Of a DNA stretch of 43,216 nt, positions 1 through 8,557 are shown in pieces. Position 1 is the stretch's first letter. Each line of letters starts with the position of its first letter. The stretch is from Myxococcales bacterium (GTDB lineage Bacteria > Myxococcota_A > Bradymonadia > REDH01). The position numbers were made by a program, and so were the translations under genes. The notes beneath the pieces were generated by a model. That model was not told the origin of the DNA. It did not search any database and saw nothing but the letters and a program-made list of their open reading frames with translations. The stretch covers positions 1 to 43,216 of the forward strand of contig CANMDT010000013.1 in the NCBI GenBank assembly GCA_947496715.1. Reading direction: 5' to 3'.

Positions 1-65
1 GTCGTGGCGGTCGTGACTCCGGTCGCGGCGGTCGTGACGAAGGCGGCGGCGGCGGCGAGTGGTAA
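1..65 (+). CDS. C-terminal tail of an RGG-rich, probably RNA-binding protein (5' partial)
   Basis: Only the last 20 codons are in the window, reading from base 3 to the TAA at 63-65. They encode RGGRDSGRGG followed by RDEGGGGGEW. Repeated RGG boxes in a basic, glycine-rich tail are typical of bacterial RRM-type cold-shock RNA-binding proteins and of some DEAD-box RNA helicases. Which of these it is cannot be decided because the folded domain lies outside the window. A good intrinsic terminator follows about 60 bases downstream, which supports this being the true gene end. Confidence 0.55.
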   Translation, partial: RGGRDSGRGGRDEGGGGGEW

Positions 66-122
66 GCAGACCGCTGCGGGCCTGCCTGCAGCACTGTTGA
101 CCTAACAGTCACTGTTTGAGCG

Positions 123-155
123 GAGGATGGCGCAAGCCATCCTCTTCTCGTTTTT
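123..155 (+). terminator. Rho-independent terminator after the RGG-tail gene
   Basis: A perfect 9-bp stem, GAGGATGGC (123-131) with GCCATCCTC (136-144), is closed by a GCAA tetraloop and followed by TTCTCG and five T residues (151-155). It sits about 60 bases after the stop codon of the RGG-tail gene and faces the right way to end that transcript. Confidence 0.85.
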
Positions 156-593
156 GCCGCGCGGTTTGGCGACCCGCAGACGAAGCCAGGGCAGCTGAGC
201 CGCCGCTCACCCTGCGACCCACGCTGCTTCCAAGCGCAGTGCAGACCCGCCGACGGTAGCCCGGAATGGGGCTGGCTCGTCCCGGTACAGGAGCGCGGGG
301 TGCCGGACAGGCTCAAGTTGGGTCGCATCGAGCGAAGGGACCGACGCGTCTTGCTCCTCCGTGAGCTGGCCCGAACGCCAGCGCGCGGGCCAAGCGCAGG
401 GTCGCGCAACATCCGCACACAGGCCTACGCGGGCGCCGACCCGTTGCGGCCCGAAGGGAGCAGAAGGCGCGCGCCTAACCCACCGGACGCGGCGCCGCTA
501 CGACGGAGAAGCGACGCCTGTCGCAGGTGCCCGGGAGGCTGTTTCACCGGTGAGCGGCTGGGCGCTACCGAGCCATGCAGCGCGCTCAGGAGA
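156..593. other. Non-coding stretch, nothing recognised
   Basis: About 440 bases lie between the terminator and the 3' end of the nucleoside transporter. Open frames here have no ribosome-binding site or recognisable product, and one of them simply runs on antisense through the transporter gene. I looked for tRNA, SRP RNA, tmRNA and riboswitch signatures and found none. A small unrecognised RNA cannot be excluded. Confidence 0.5.
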
Positions 594-2159
594 TCAGATG
601 AGCAGGCCTGCGATGGCGGCGCAGACGAAGGTGGCGATGCTGCCGCCAACCATGGCCTTGAGGCCCAGGCGGGCGAGGTCGCCGCGGCGCTCCGGTGCAA
701 GACCGGCGATGCCGCCAATCTGGATGGCGATGGAGCTGAAGTTGGCAAAGCCGCAGAGGGCGTAGGTGACGATGATCTTGGTGCGATCTGTGATGAGGTC
801 GGGGGTGGTCTGCAGGATGCTGCTCAGGTCGAGGTAGGCCACAAACTCGTTGAGGACCGTCTTGGTGCCGAGGAGCTCGCCGGCCTTCGCGCAGTCGGCC
901 GGCTCGATGCCCATGAGCCAGGAGATGGGCCAGAAGAGGTAGCCGAAGAGGGTCTGGAGGTTGACGTCGCCGTGGCCAAAGAGGCCGGTGATGGAGGTGA
1001 CGCCGGCGTTGACCATGGCGATGAGGGCGATGAAGGCGATGAGCATCGCGCCCACGTTGAGGGCAAGGCCGAGGCCTTCGCTGGCACCGCGAGCGGCGGC
1101 GTCGATGAGGTTGGCGTCGATCTTCTCGACCTTCATCGTGAGCTCGCCGCTGGTCTGCGACTGCTCGGTCTCGGGGAACATCATCTTGGCGATGACGAGC
1201 GAGGCGGGGGCGCTCATGACGCTGACCGAGATGAGGTGGCCGGCGATGTCGGGGAAGTAGCCGTTCAGCATGCCGACATAGGCTGCGAGCACGCCGCCCG
1301 CCGTGTTGGCGAAGCCGCCGACCATGACGGCCATGAGCTCCGATTTGGTCATCGTGGCCACATAGGGCTTCACGCAGAGCGGGGCCTCGGTCTGGCCGAG
1401 GAAGATGTTGGCGGCGGCCGCGAGGGTCTCGGAGCCGGAGGTCTTCATTGTGCGCTGCATGACCTTGCTGAAGATATCGACCACCTTCTGCATCACGCCC
1501 ATGTGGTAGAGGACAGTCATGAGTGCCGAGAAGAAGATGATGGTCGGCAGGACGGAGAAGGCGATGAAGGCGCCGGTGTTGGCCCAGCCCGTCTGCATGT
1601 GGGGAAAGATGGGGGCCATCTTGAGCGCGGTGGGGTCGATGGGGGTGCCGACCGGGACGTTGTTGTAGATGAGGTTGCCGAAGACGAAGCTGGCGCCCTG
1701 CTCTGTGAAGCCCAGGAGCGCGACGATCATGTCGTTCATCTTGGAGAAGAACCACTTGCCCGGCGCGGTCGCAAGCACGATCACAGCAAAGGAGAGCTGC
1801 AGCGCGATGCCCCAACCGACGAGCCTCCACTGGATGGCCTTGCGGTTGTTCGAGAGCAGGTAGGCGATGGCGAGCAGGCCGAAGATGCCGATGAAGGACT
1901 GGATCCGCTGCGCGATGGTGGTCGGCGCGCCCTTGGCCTTCATGTCGGCGAGGCTGGTCTTCTTGAAGGGTGCCGGGGCTGCAGCGGGGGCAGCGGCGTC
2001 AACCTTCGCGGGAGCAGCAGCCTCCGCGGTAGGTGCGGCCGCTGCAGCGGCGCCCGAGCCAGAGCCCTCAACGCTGGTGGCATAGCCAACCGCCGAGACG
2101 GTCAGAGCGCCCATGAGCGCACAGAAGAACCAGATGAGCACGCGGCGAGACAACTTCAT
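594..2159 (-). CDS. nupC: NupC-type concentrative nucleoside transporter with extended N terminus
   Basis: This is a 521-residue member of the concentrative nucleoside transporter (CNT) family, which imports nucleosides with Na+ or H+ across the inner membrane. Family motifs are clear: GQTEAPL at about 255-261, GTKTVLNEFVAY at about 431-442, SAPASLVIAK near 316-325, and FANFSSIAIQIGGI near 471-484. The protein is longer than the usual ~400 residues. It has an extra N-terminal hydrophobic segment (residues 6-25), then an Ala/Pro-rich low-complexity linker to about residue 65, before the transporter core begins near residue 83. The ATG is preceded by GGGAG at a good distance. The next gene upstream on the same strand is not obviously co-transcribed. 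CNT identity is very likely; substrate range is not visible from sequence. Confidence 0.93.
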   Translation of the reverse strand: MKLSRRVLIWFFCALMGALTVSAVGYATSVEGSGSGAAAAAAPTAEAAAPAKVDAAAPAAAPAPFKKTSLADMKAKGAPTTIAQRIQSFIGIFGLLAIAYLLSNNRKAIQWRLVGWGIALQLSFAVIVLATAPGKWFFSKMNDMIVALLGFTEQGASFVFGNLIYNNVPVGTPIDPTALKMAPIFPHMQTGWANTGAFIAFSVLPTIIFFSALMTVLYHMGVMQKVVDIFSKVMQRTMKTSGSETLAAAANIFLGQTEAPLCVKPYVATMTKSELMAVMVGGFANTAGGVLAAYVGMLNGYFPDIAGHLISVSVMSAPASLVIAKMMFPETEQSQTSGELTMKVEKIDANLIDAAARGASEGLGLALNVGAMLIAFIALIAMVNAGVTSITGLFGHGDVNLQTLFGYLFWPISWLMGIEPADCAKAGELLGTKTVLNEFVAYLDLSSILQTTPDLITDRTKIIVTYALCGFANFSSIAIQIGGIAGLAPERRGDLARLGLKAMVGGSIATFVCAAIAGLLI

Positions 2160-2299
2160 GGCGACTCCCAGACGGCGAGGCGGCTGCGGAGGCCAAAAAC
2201 GGCTATACGCGACCTTAGCTGACCGCCCGCGTGGTATTGTGGCGACAGTTGAAGGTCAATCAGATTGCGAAGCGGCGCGGAGGGAGCGCGCCTCACGGC

Positions 2300-4330
2300 T
2301 TACCGGCAGCGTTGGGGGCGCGACTCGTAGGTGGTCGGGCAGAAGAATAGAAGGCCGCCCGTGCACTGGATAAGCCAGTCCTGGCCTGCGCCACAGGCGG
2401 GCACCGAGTTGCGCCAGCCCTCGTCGAAGTTGCAGACGAATCCGCAGGAAGAGCTGGCGATGGCGGTGAACTGGCGGTCGCCCGCGCCGTTGCAGTTGTA
2501 GTCGAAGCTGCCGTCGCCACGGTTGGTGGTGAAGTAGCCCGTCTGGGCCGGGTTGGCGTTGAAGTTGGCATCGTAGCAGTCTCGGTTGTCGATGACCCAG
2601 CCCGCGCTCGCGGTGCAGGCGACACGGCTGACCGCGGGGTCGCCGTAGCCGTCTGCGTCTGCGTCTGCGTAGAGGGTGACGCCGAGCCCCTCGTCCTGCG
2701 TTCCGTCGCAGTTATCGTCGCGCTCGTTGCAGGTCTCGGTGGTGGGGAGCACCTGGCCCGCGCAGCCGCCGAAGCTGCCGCCCACGCAGAGCTGCACACC
2801 GGAGCGGCACTCTCCCACGCCCACGGTGCCGTCGGGGCCCGCGTAGCAGCCGCGCTGGAGGGTTGCGCCTGTGTCGTCTTCGTCGATCTGGCCATCGCAG
2901 TCGTTGTCGCGGCCATCGCAGACCTCTTCGGAGGCGGCGAGGTTGGGGGTGCAGGCGATGGTCCCCTCGAGGCAACTGGTCTCGCCAAGCCCGCACTCGC
3001 CGAGCAGGCCGGTGTTGCAGATGCGGCCGCCGCCCGGGTTGTCTTCGTCGACGAGGCCGTCGCAGTCGTTGTCGAGCAGGTCGCAGCTCTCGCCCGTGGC
3101 GGGGATGATCTGGTCCTGACAGGCGCCGTAGACGCCGCGGCGGCAGGTGGCGAAGCCCTCCGCGCAGATGCCGAGCCCAGCGGTCCCGTCGGGGCCGCCG
3201 TAGCAGGCGGTGGTGAGGGCAAAGTCGTCGGCGTCTTCGTCGACGAGGCCGTCGCAGTCGTTGTCGCGGCCATCGCACTCCTCGTCGGTGCTGCCGATGT
3301 TGGCGAGGCAGGTCACGGCGCCGTCCACACAGGCGGTCACGCCCGCGCCGCAGAGGCCGGGCAGGCCGGTGCTGCAGACCACGCCGGCGCCCGGGTCGCC
3401 ATTGTCGGTCACGCCGTCGCAGTCATTGTCGAGGCCGTCGCAGAGCTCCGTGGTGGGGAGCAAGTCATTCTCGCAGAGGCCGAAGGTGCCGTCGGCACAG
3501 AACTGCTGGCCGCCCGCGCAGAGGCCGACACCCTCGGTGCCGGCAGGGCCCTCGTAGCAGGGGCGAGCGATGGGCGCGCCTTCGGCGGTCTGGTCGATGA
3601 GTCCATCGCAGTCGTTATCGATGGTGTCGCAGAGTTCGGCAGAGGGAGCCTCGGTGGGGTTGCAGACGGGCGAGCCGCCGTCGCAGGCGAGGATGCCGGT
3701 GGCGCAGACGCCAGAGAAGCCAGTATCGCAGGCAACGCCGAGTCCTACGGGGGAGTCGTCGACCTGGTTGTCGCAGTCGTTGTCGGCACCATCGCAGGTC
3801 TCGGTGCCTTGCGGGTTGGTGGCCTCGTTGAAATCGTCGCAGTCGAGGCCGGTGCAGCCTGCCCCAATGCCAAAGTTGTCGCCGTCACGGTCGTAGCAGT
3901 AGTTGGTCGGGACGCAGCTGCGCTGGGCGTCGGTGGTGCCGGCCGCCGCGATGCACTCCCAGTCGGCAGGGCAGTCGGCGTCGGAGCCACAGAGCTGGGA
4001 GCAGAGTCCTTCGGTAAGTTGAGGGTCGGCGATGTAGCAGTCGCGGCTGGCGCAGCTGCTGTCGTCGGTGCAGGGCGTTCCGACGGGGTCGCCAGTGACC
4101 TCTTCGTCTGTGGTATCGACGATGGTGTCGGCGCCGGCCGTATCGGTCGCGCCCGTGTCCGCAACGGCGGTATCCTCGGCCGAAGTATCCGCGCTGCCGC
4201 TATCGGTCGTCGCGGTATCGGCCGCACCGGTATCGGTGCCGCCCGCTGCGCCGGAGCCGGCCGGCGTATCGGAGGTGCAGGCTGCAAGCGAGGTCAGGAG
4301 GAGGAGTGAAGACAAGTTGAGGATTCGCAT
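2300..4330 (-). CDS. MopE-repeat, Cys-rich surface lipoprotein
   Basis: This is a 676-residue secreted lipoprotein. The signal peptide ends in a lipobox, LAAC, with the acylated Cys at 18. A Thr/Asp/Ala linker follows (about 30-75), then a Cys-rich region. Seven copies of the MopE-type motif CDxxDNDCDGxxDE begin near residues 179, 234, 297, 352, 416, 471 and 534; the last copy is degenerate (CNERDDNCDG). The motif is acidic and Cys-rich and is annotated in Pfam as a putative metal-binding motif, named after the copper-binding MopE of Methylococcus. Spacing alternates between 55 and 63-64 residues, so the real unit is a two-module repeat of about 118 residues in three copies. The start has GGAG six bases upstream. 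Such lipoproteins are abundant in Myxococcota and relatives; a surface or adhesion role is plausible but unproven. Confidence 0.88.
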   Translation of the reverse strand: MRILNLSSLLLLTSLAACTSDTPAGSGAAGGTDTGAADTATTDSGSADTSAEDTAVADTGATDTAGADTIVDTTDEEVTGDPVGTPCTDDSSCASRDCYIADPQLTEGLCSQLCGSDADCPADWECIAAAGTTDAQRSCVPTNYCYDRDGDNFGIGAGCTGLDCDDFNEATNPQGTETCDGADNDCDNQVDDSPVGLGVACDTGFSGVCATGILACDGGSPVCNPTEAPSAELCDTIDNDCDGLIDQTAEGAPIARPCYEGPAGTEGVGLCAGGQQFCADGTFGLCENDLLPTTELCDGLDNDCDGVTDNGDPGAGVVCSTGLPGLCGAGVTACVDGAVTCLANIGSTDEECDGRDNDCDGLVDEDADDFALTTACYGGPDGTAGLGICAEGFATCRRGVYGACQDQIIPATGESCDLLDNDCDGLVDEDNPGGGRICNTGLLGECGLGETSCLEGTIACTPNLAASEEVCDGRDNDCDGQIDEDDTGATLQRGCYAGPDGTVGVGECRSGVQLCVGGSFGGCAGQVLPTTETCNERDDNCDGTQDEGLGVTLYADADADGYGDPAVSRVACTASAGWVIDNRDCYDANFNANPAQTGYFTTNRGDGSFDYNCNGAGDRQFTAIASSSCGFVCNFDEGWRNSVPACGAGQDWLIQCTGGLLFFCPTTYESRPQRCR

Positions 4331-4469
4331 CGCACGCTCCGTTCCAGTTCAGGGACAACATCAAGTGACAGCAGCGCCGCGCGCAAGTTGCCTCTCTCGG
4401 TTCCTTTGCCCTACATGGTCGATCATGCGCGTTGGTGTGTCAACCCGCGCAGTTTCAACCGGACGGGCC

Positions 4470-5327
4470 ATGGCAGTTGCAGACTCACTTTTCGGCGTGG
4501 CGAACATTCCCCACCTTGCCGGTGCAATGGGCTTTGCGGTCGCCGCCATCGGCATCTGGCAATCGGGGCGGGTGGCGAACTGGGTGCGCGACGGTGTGCT
4601 GCGATCGACGGAGATCGACCATGAGCTTGCGCCCTTCGCGCGGCAGATGGCGCGACTGGTCTGCATCTTGCTTAGCATCGGCATAGCGATGGTGGTTGCT
4701 GGCGTGGGGACGGGCGGGCTCGTCGCCTTTGTGAGCGCGAGCGGCCTCGGTCTGACGCTGGCGCTGCAGAGCATGCTCCTCAACATGGCGTCGGGGGTCG
4801 CGCTGCTGATGTTCCGGCCCTTCAAGTCGGAAGACGAGATCGAGGCTGCGGGTGTGCAGGGCCGAGTGCGCGCGATCAAGCTGATGTCTACGGAGCTACG
4901 GACCGCCGAGAATGTGCATGTATCGCTGCCGAACTCGAAGGTGTGGGGCGCGGAGATCCGGAACTTCACCACCGAGCCGATGCGGCGTATCGATACGCTG
5001 GTTCCTGTTCCGCATGCGGTCGACGCAGCGGCGGCGCTGGAGGTGCTGCTGGAGGTGGCGAAGCGGATTCAGGCGGCGGCGCTCGCTGGGCCGCTTCAGG
5101 CGGAGGTCAGTGACGATCTGACGGACAGGCCGCGGCACCACGACGCGGCCTCGGTAGCTGTGCAGGAGCTTCGCGAGGGGGCGACGGTGCTGCGGATGCG
5201 CATCTGGTGTCGGTCGTCCGAGGTGGATGAGACGCGGACGCGGCTGCTGACCGAGGCGCGGCGGGCGCTCCCGTCGCTGGCGGGCTGGCATACAAGCCAG
5301 CTTCCAGCGCCTGCTGACCGAGGCTAG
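4470..5327 (+). CDS. mscS: Small-conductance mechanosensitive channel (MscS family)
   Basis: The product is an inner-membrane channel that opens under membrane tension and releases solutes on hypo-osmotic shock. Three N-terminal membrane segments are visible, the last being the Gly/Ala-rich pore helix (SASGLGLTLALQSMLLN). It leads into LMFRPFKSEDEIE and the beta domain, with the family-typical LPNSKVWGAEIRNFT. At about 285 residues it has the size of E. coli MscS. The start is a choice: the frame is open far upstream, overlapping the divergent lipoprotein gene, and another ATG lies at 4425. Neither has a convincing ribosome-binding site, so I took the ATG at 4470, which gives the usual short N terminus. 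It converges with the methyltransferase gene, the two stop ends overlapping by 4 bases. Confidence 0.88.
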   Translation: MAVADSLFGVANIPHLAGAMGFAVAAIGIWQSGRVANWVRDGVLRSTEIDHELAPFARQMARLVCILLSIGIAMVVAGVGTGGLVAFVSASGLGLTLALQSMLLNMASGVALLMFRPFKSEDEIEAAGVQGRVRAIKLMSTELRTAENVHVSLPNSKVWGAEIRNFTTEPMRRIDTLVPVPHAVDAAAALEVLLEVAKRIQAAALAGPLQAEVSDDLTDRPRHHDAASVAVQELREGATVLRMRIWCRSSEVDETRTRLLTEARRALPSLAGWHTSQLPAPADRG

Positions 5328-6220
5328 CCGGCGGAGCGGGCGAAGGCGCTCGCAATGACAGCGTCCTGCTGCCGCAGACAGGGGATACCGCCAAGGGTGG
5401 GGTAGGCGCGGAGGCTGTCGGGCGAGAAGAGGGCGCCACCGATTGCGAAGAGCGGATCTCCGAAGTTGGGGCAGGCGAAGGCGGGTGTGGCCGGGGGTGC
5501 GGCGGGCCGCTTCTCGATGATGGTGATGGCGGTCGGGTTGAGGGGATTGACGCTGTGGGCGAAGAGTTCGTGCCGAGTCACCTTCATGCCAAGCGAGGCG
5601 GCGACGCCGGGAAGGTCGCGGCAGTAGCCGAGCCGCTCCATGCGGGCGCGGGCCTCATCGGAGGCGAGCTCGTAGCCAGGCTCGAGCAAGACGAGGTAGC
5701 GTGAGGTGACGCGGTAGAGTTCGCTGAGGACTGCGGCCTCGTTGCCACCGTTGGGCTCGATGGTGTGTGCGGTGTAGACGATGTCGAAGGCGTCGGAGGC
5801 GTAGGGCAGATGGAGCAGGCTCGCGACGGCGAGGGTGGGCTCGCCGACGGCCTGCGAGGCGAGCCAGTCTCGGCAGGTGGCGATGCGCGACCAAGAGAGG
5901 TCGAAGCCGTGGGCGTGCAGGTCGGGAAGTTCAAGCCCCTTAAGGACAAAGGAGAGTGTGGTGCCTTCGCCGACGCCGGCCTCGAGAAGGCTGGTCGGCT
6001 CGGTGAGCTGGAGCAGTTCGTGGGCGATGGCGGCGCCATAGGCCGCCTTGTGGGCCTTGATGGCGGGGTCGGAGAGTGCCGCAACGTAGCTACCGGCCTG
6101 CAGATCGTAGGCGGTCTCAATGGTCGCCTCGCTGTTTCTGTCGGAGGCGTCGAGCGTTCGGAGGAGCGAGGTGATGTTCTCGCCGCGGAGATAGGCGTCG
6201 GCTAGGACTTTGGGATGCAT
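5324..6220 (-). CDS. SAM-dependent methyltransferase with Trm112-like tail
   Basis: This 298-residue protein has a class I methyltransferase core. The SAM-binding motif I, LLEAGVGEGT, lies at 78-87, an acidic residue ends the second strand (GFDLSW, near 107), and the post-I and motif IV regions follow (LLHLPYASDAFDIVYTAHTIE). After the catalytic fold, residues from about 247 form a short module (ACPNFGDPL then YPTLGGIPCL) that resembles a Trm112/YcaR-type zinc-binding domain reduced to fewer cysteines. The ATG has GGAG six bases upstream. Substrate is unknown; ubiquinone/menaquinone-type or rRNA/lipid methyltransferases are equally possible. It stands alone between the mscS gene and a small lipoprotein gene. 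Confidence 0.75.
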   Translation of the reverse strand: MHPKVLADAYLRGENITSLLRTLDASDRNSEATIETAYDLQAGSYVAALSDPAIKAHKAAYGAAIAHELLQLTEPTSLLEAGVGEGTTLSFVLKGLELPDLHAHGFDLSWSRIATCRDWLASQAVGEPTLAVASLLHLPYASDAFDIVYTAHTIEPNGGNEAAVLSELYRVTSRYLVLLEPGYELASDEARARMERLGYCRDLPGVAASLGMKVTRHELFAHSVNPLNPTAITIIEKRPAAPPATPAFACPNFGDPLFAIGGALFSPDSLRAYPTLGGIPCLRQQDAVIASAFARSAG

Positions 6221-6288
6221 GGAACACTCCGCGTTGTGGCTCCAACGGAGAGCCGATGCGGGCCTTTACCGCGGCGCAGGAGGGAGCG

Positions 6289-6723
6289 TCAACGCGGCGG
6301 CGCGAGCGCCGCAGTAGGCGTCGGCGCAACGCGCGGCTCGATCATGAGCAGGGTGGAGCGGACGGTGGCGTTGGGGGCGTCGCAGGCAACCTCGACGCGG
6401 CCCGCCTGGTAGATTTCAAGCCAGCCCTCACGCCGCACCTTGGCGAGGCCCACCCCCGACCGCAGCGTTGGTACGAGGCCGAGCGAAGAGGCGACCAGCC
6501 CCTCGTCGTCGAAGGCCAGGCAGCGGACGCGGAGCAGCGCCCCCTCTCGAACAACCAGCGGATCGCGGCTACCGTCCACGATTGCATGGGTCTCGGCGAT
6601 CGGTCCCGGCAGGCGGAGTCCGCCGGTGTCCCCCGACCGCTCCTCCCACTCGGCGGCGCAGCCGGCCAGCAGCAGCGCGAGCAGCGCGGTCCCTCTCTGA
6701 AACTTCGTCGTCTGCGGCACCAT
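6289..6723 (-). CDS. Small lipoprotein with a possible Ig-like domain
   Basis: A 144-residue predicted lipoprotein: a basic start (MVPQTTKFQRG) leads into a hydrophobic stretch ending in the lipobox LLAGC. The rest contains beta-rich sequence (DPLVVREGALLRVRC, then GRVEVACDAPNATVRS) reminiscent of a single bacterial Ig-like domain, and ends in a Pro/Ala-rich tail. I do not recognise the family. A start seven codons upstream (GTG) is possible, but the ATG at 6723 has a strong GAGGAGGAG ribosome-binding site. The upstream region carries a 29-nt element (6764-6792) almost identical to one upstream of ssb. Confidence 0.65.
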   Translation of the reverse strand: MVPQTTKFQRGTALLALLLAGCAAEWEERSGDTGGLRLPGPIAETHAIVDGSRDPLVVREGALLRVRCLAFDDEGLVASSLGLVPTLRSGVGLAKVRREGWLEIYQAGRVEVACDAPNATVRSTLLMIEPRVAPTPTAALAPPR

Positions 6724-6763
6724 GAACTCCTCCTCGTTGCGCACGGGTGGTGCGGTCTGGAGG

Positions 6764-6792
6764 AGTTATCGTCGTCTGCGCGCTGTTGTTGC
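6764..6792 (-). promoter_or_regulatory. 29-nt upstream element, copy A (shared with ssb)
   Basis: Read on the minus strand, this sequence begins GCAACA and ends CGCAGACGACGATAACT. It matches the element upstream of ssb (32277-32305) at 26 of 29 positions, including 17 identical bases in a row. GCAACA and GATAAC are 16 bases apart, so a promoter with weak -35 and -10 boxes is one reading; a binding site for a shared regulator is another. It lies about 40 bases upstream of the lipoprotein start. Confidence 0.55.
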
Positions 6793-6824
6793 GGCGCCAG
6801 CGACGATTTGCTGCTGCGGCCTGC

Positions 6825-8535
6825 TCAGGGGCAGCTGCCGCTGACGGTGAAGTTGTAGGTGTAGGAGGAGCAGGCGAGCGCGCCGGCCATGGTGGCGCGG
6901 AGGAACAGCGTCTCGGTGCGGACGGCGTTGTAGCTGATGGTCTCGCTGTTGTTCGACAGCGAGCGGGAGAAGGCGAGGACCGAGGCGCCGGTGGCGTTTC
7001 GGAGCTCGAGGTCGATGTTTCCGTTGGCGTTCACGAAGTTGACGGAGGCCGCAACGGAGACACCGGCGCAGACAGGCACGGCGTAGAAGTCGTCGTCGCC
7101 CGTGGAGACGGTGACGGCGGTGCCCATGCGGGCCTGCCAGCCGGCAATGGGTGTGGCGGTGGCGATGGCGTCGTTGTTCTCGAGCGGGTCCTGAATGCAG
7201 CAGGTTCCGGTGAGGCGGCAGTCGGGGTCAACACAGTCAACGAGGGTGTTGGCATCGTCGTCGACGCCGTTGGTGCAGTTCTCGGGGCAGGCCGCGTTGG
7301 CGGCACAGTCGCTGTCGTTGCAGTCAACGAGTCGGTCGCCGTCGTTGTCGGTGGCGTCGGTGCAGGCTCCGGCCTCGGAGGGGTTGATGTTGAGGGTGAA
7401 GGTACCCTCTGCGCCCGCGAGACCATCGACGGTGATGAGGGTCTGCTCACCGGCGCGGAAGAAACGACCAATGCCCGGTCCGACCAGGGTGTCCTGGGCC
7501 GCGCACAGGTAGTCCGTCGCGGTGCAGCTGGGCGGGCGGATGCTCATGATCCAGATGTAGTCGGCATCGCTGATGGAGAAGGTGTAGGTGCCGGCGCGCG
7601 GGGCGCGCCAGAGGTAGCCGCGGTCGGACGAGACGGCTCCACCGCAGCTGGTGTTGGTGTCGTTGCTGGTTTCCGGACCGGCGGCGAAGACGATGGTGTC
7701 GAGCGCGACGGCGTCGCCGACGGAGGCGCCGAGGTCGAAGTCGAGGCAGGTGCCGACGGCACAGGAAGGCTCAGCGGCGCAGCCGGAGTCGAGGCAGTCG
7801 ACGAGGCCGTCGCCGTCGTCATCGAGGGTGTTGTTGCAGATCTCGACCACCTGACAGGCGGGCAGCGCGGCGCAGCTGCTGTCGGCGCAGTCGAAGAAGG
7901 TGTCGCAGTTGTTATCGAGGCCGTCGGCACAGACCTCCGTCGCACCAGGATAGACGGTGATACGGGTGTCGTCGCAGTCGGTAGCGGTGGCGACATAGCC
8001 GGAGGGAGCAGTGCACGAGGCGGTCGGTACAGCTTGTCTCGAAGTCCGGAGCACAGGCCGGCGTGCCGTCACAGTCGCGGTCGGCGCAGTCGATGGCGCC
8101 ATCGCGGTCGTTGTCGCGGCCGTCTGCGCAATCTTCGACGAAGCCGGCGCAGAGTGGGGCACCGGCACAGTCTGGGTCGAGGCAGTCGATGAGCCGGTCG
8201 AGGTCGTCGTCCACGCCGTTGCTGCAGTTCTCCGTGGGCGGGAGCGTGTCGGCAGCCGTGTCTGTCGCGGTGTCGCCGACCGTGTCGGGGGCCGTGTCGG
8301 TCGAGGTGTCGGTCGAGGTGTCGCTGCTCGTGTCATCCACCGTGGTGTCGACCGCGCCCGTGTCATCGAGACCGCTATCCGAGCCACCGGTAACATCGGG
8401 TGCGGCATCGCCGGTGCCGGTATCGGCAGGCAGGCCGCCACCTCCACCGCCGCCGGAGGTTCCCAGTCCGCGCACAGGCGCCTCCGAGCAGGCCGTGGCC
8501 ACGACCGTGACGCAGGCAAGCGCGTGGGCAAGCAT
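6825..8535 (-). pseudogene. MopE-like/PPC lipoprotein gene interrupted by a frameshift
   Basis: Two overlapping frames encode the halves of one secreted lipoprotein. The first half starts at the ATG at 8535 with a signal peptide ending in VATAC (lipobox), a Gly run, a long Asp/Thr linker, and MopE-like repeats (NCSNGVDDDLDRLIDCLDPDC and CADGRDNDRDGAIDCADRDC). The second half continues in another frame from about 8019-8035 (ASCTAPSGYVATATDCDD) through more repeats, and ends in a PPC-type beta domain (DDDFYAVPVCAG, GNIDLELRNATGAS). Removing one C from the minus-strand GACCGCC (8019-8025) would join the halves into an ordinary MopE sequence, SCTDASCTAPSGY. This may be a genuine disabling mutation or a base-call error. 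The gene starts about 22 bases after adk and is probably co-transcribed with it. Confidence 0.75.
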
Positions 8536-8557
8536 CAACAGGCGTCGGCCTCTCTTC

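Noticed and set aside
300-2222. Open frame of 640 codons on the plus strand
   Set aside because: It runs antisense through the nucleoside transporter, whose motifs are certain; high GC content opens such frames.
2231-2262. TTGACC with a TACCAC-like box upstream of the nucleoside transporter (minus strand)
   Set aside because: The -10 match is too poor to call a promoter.
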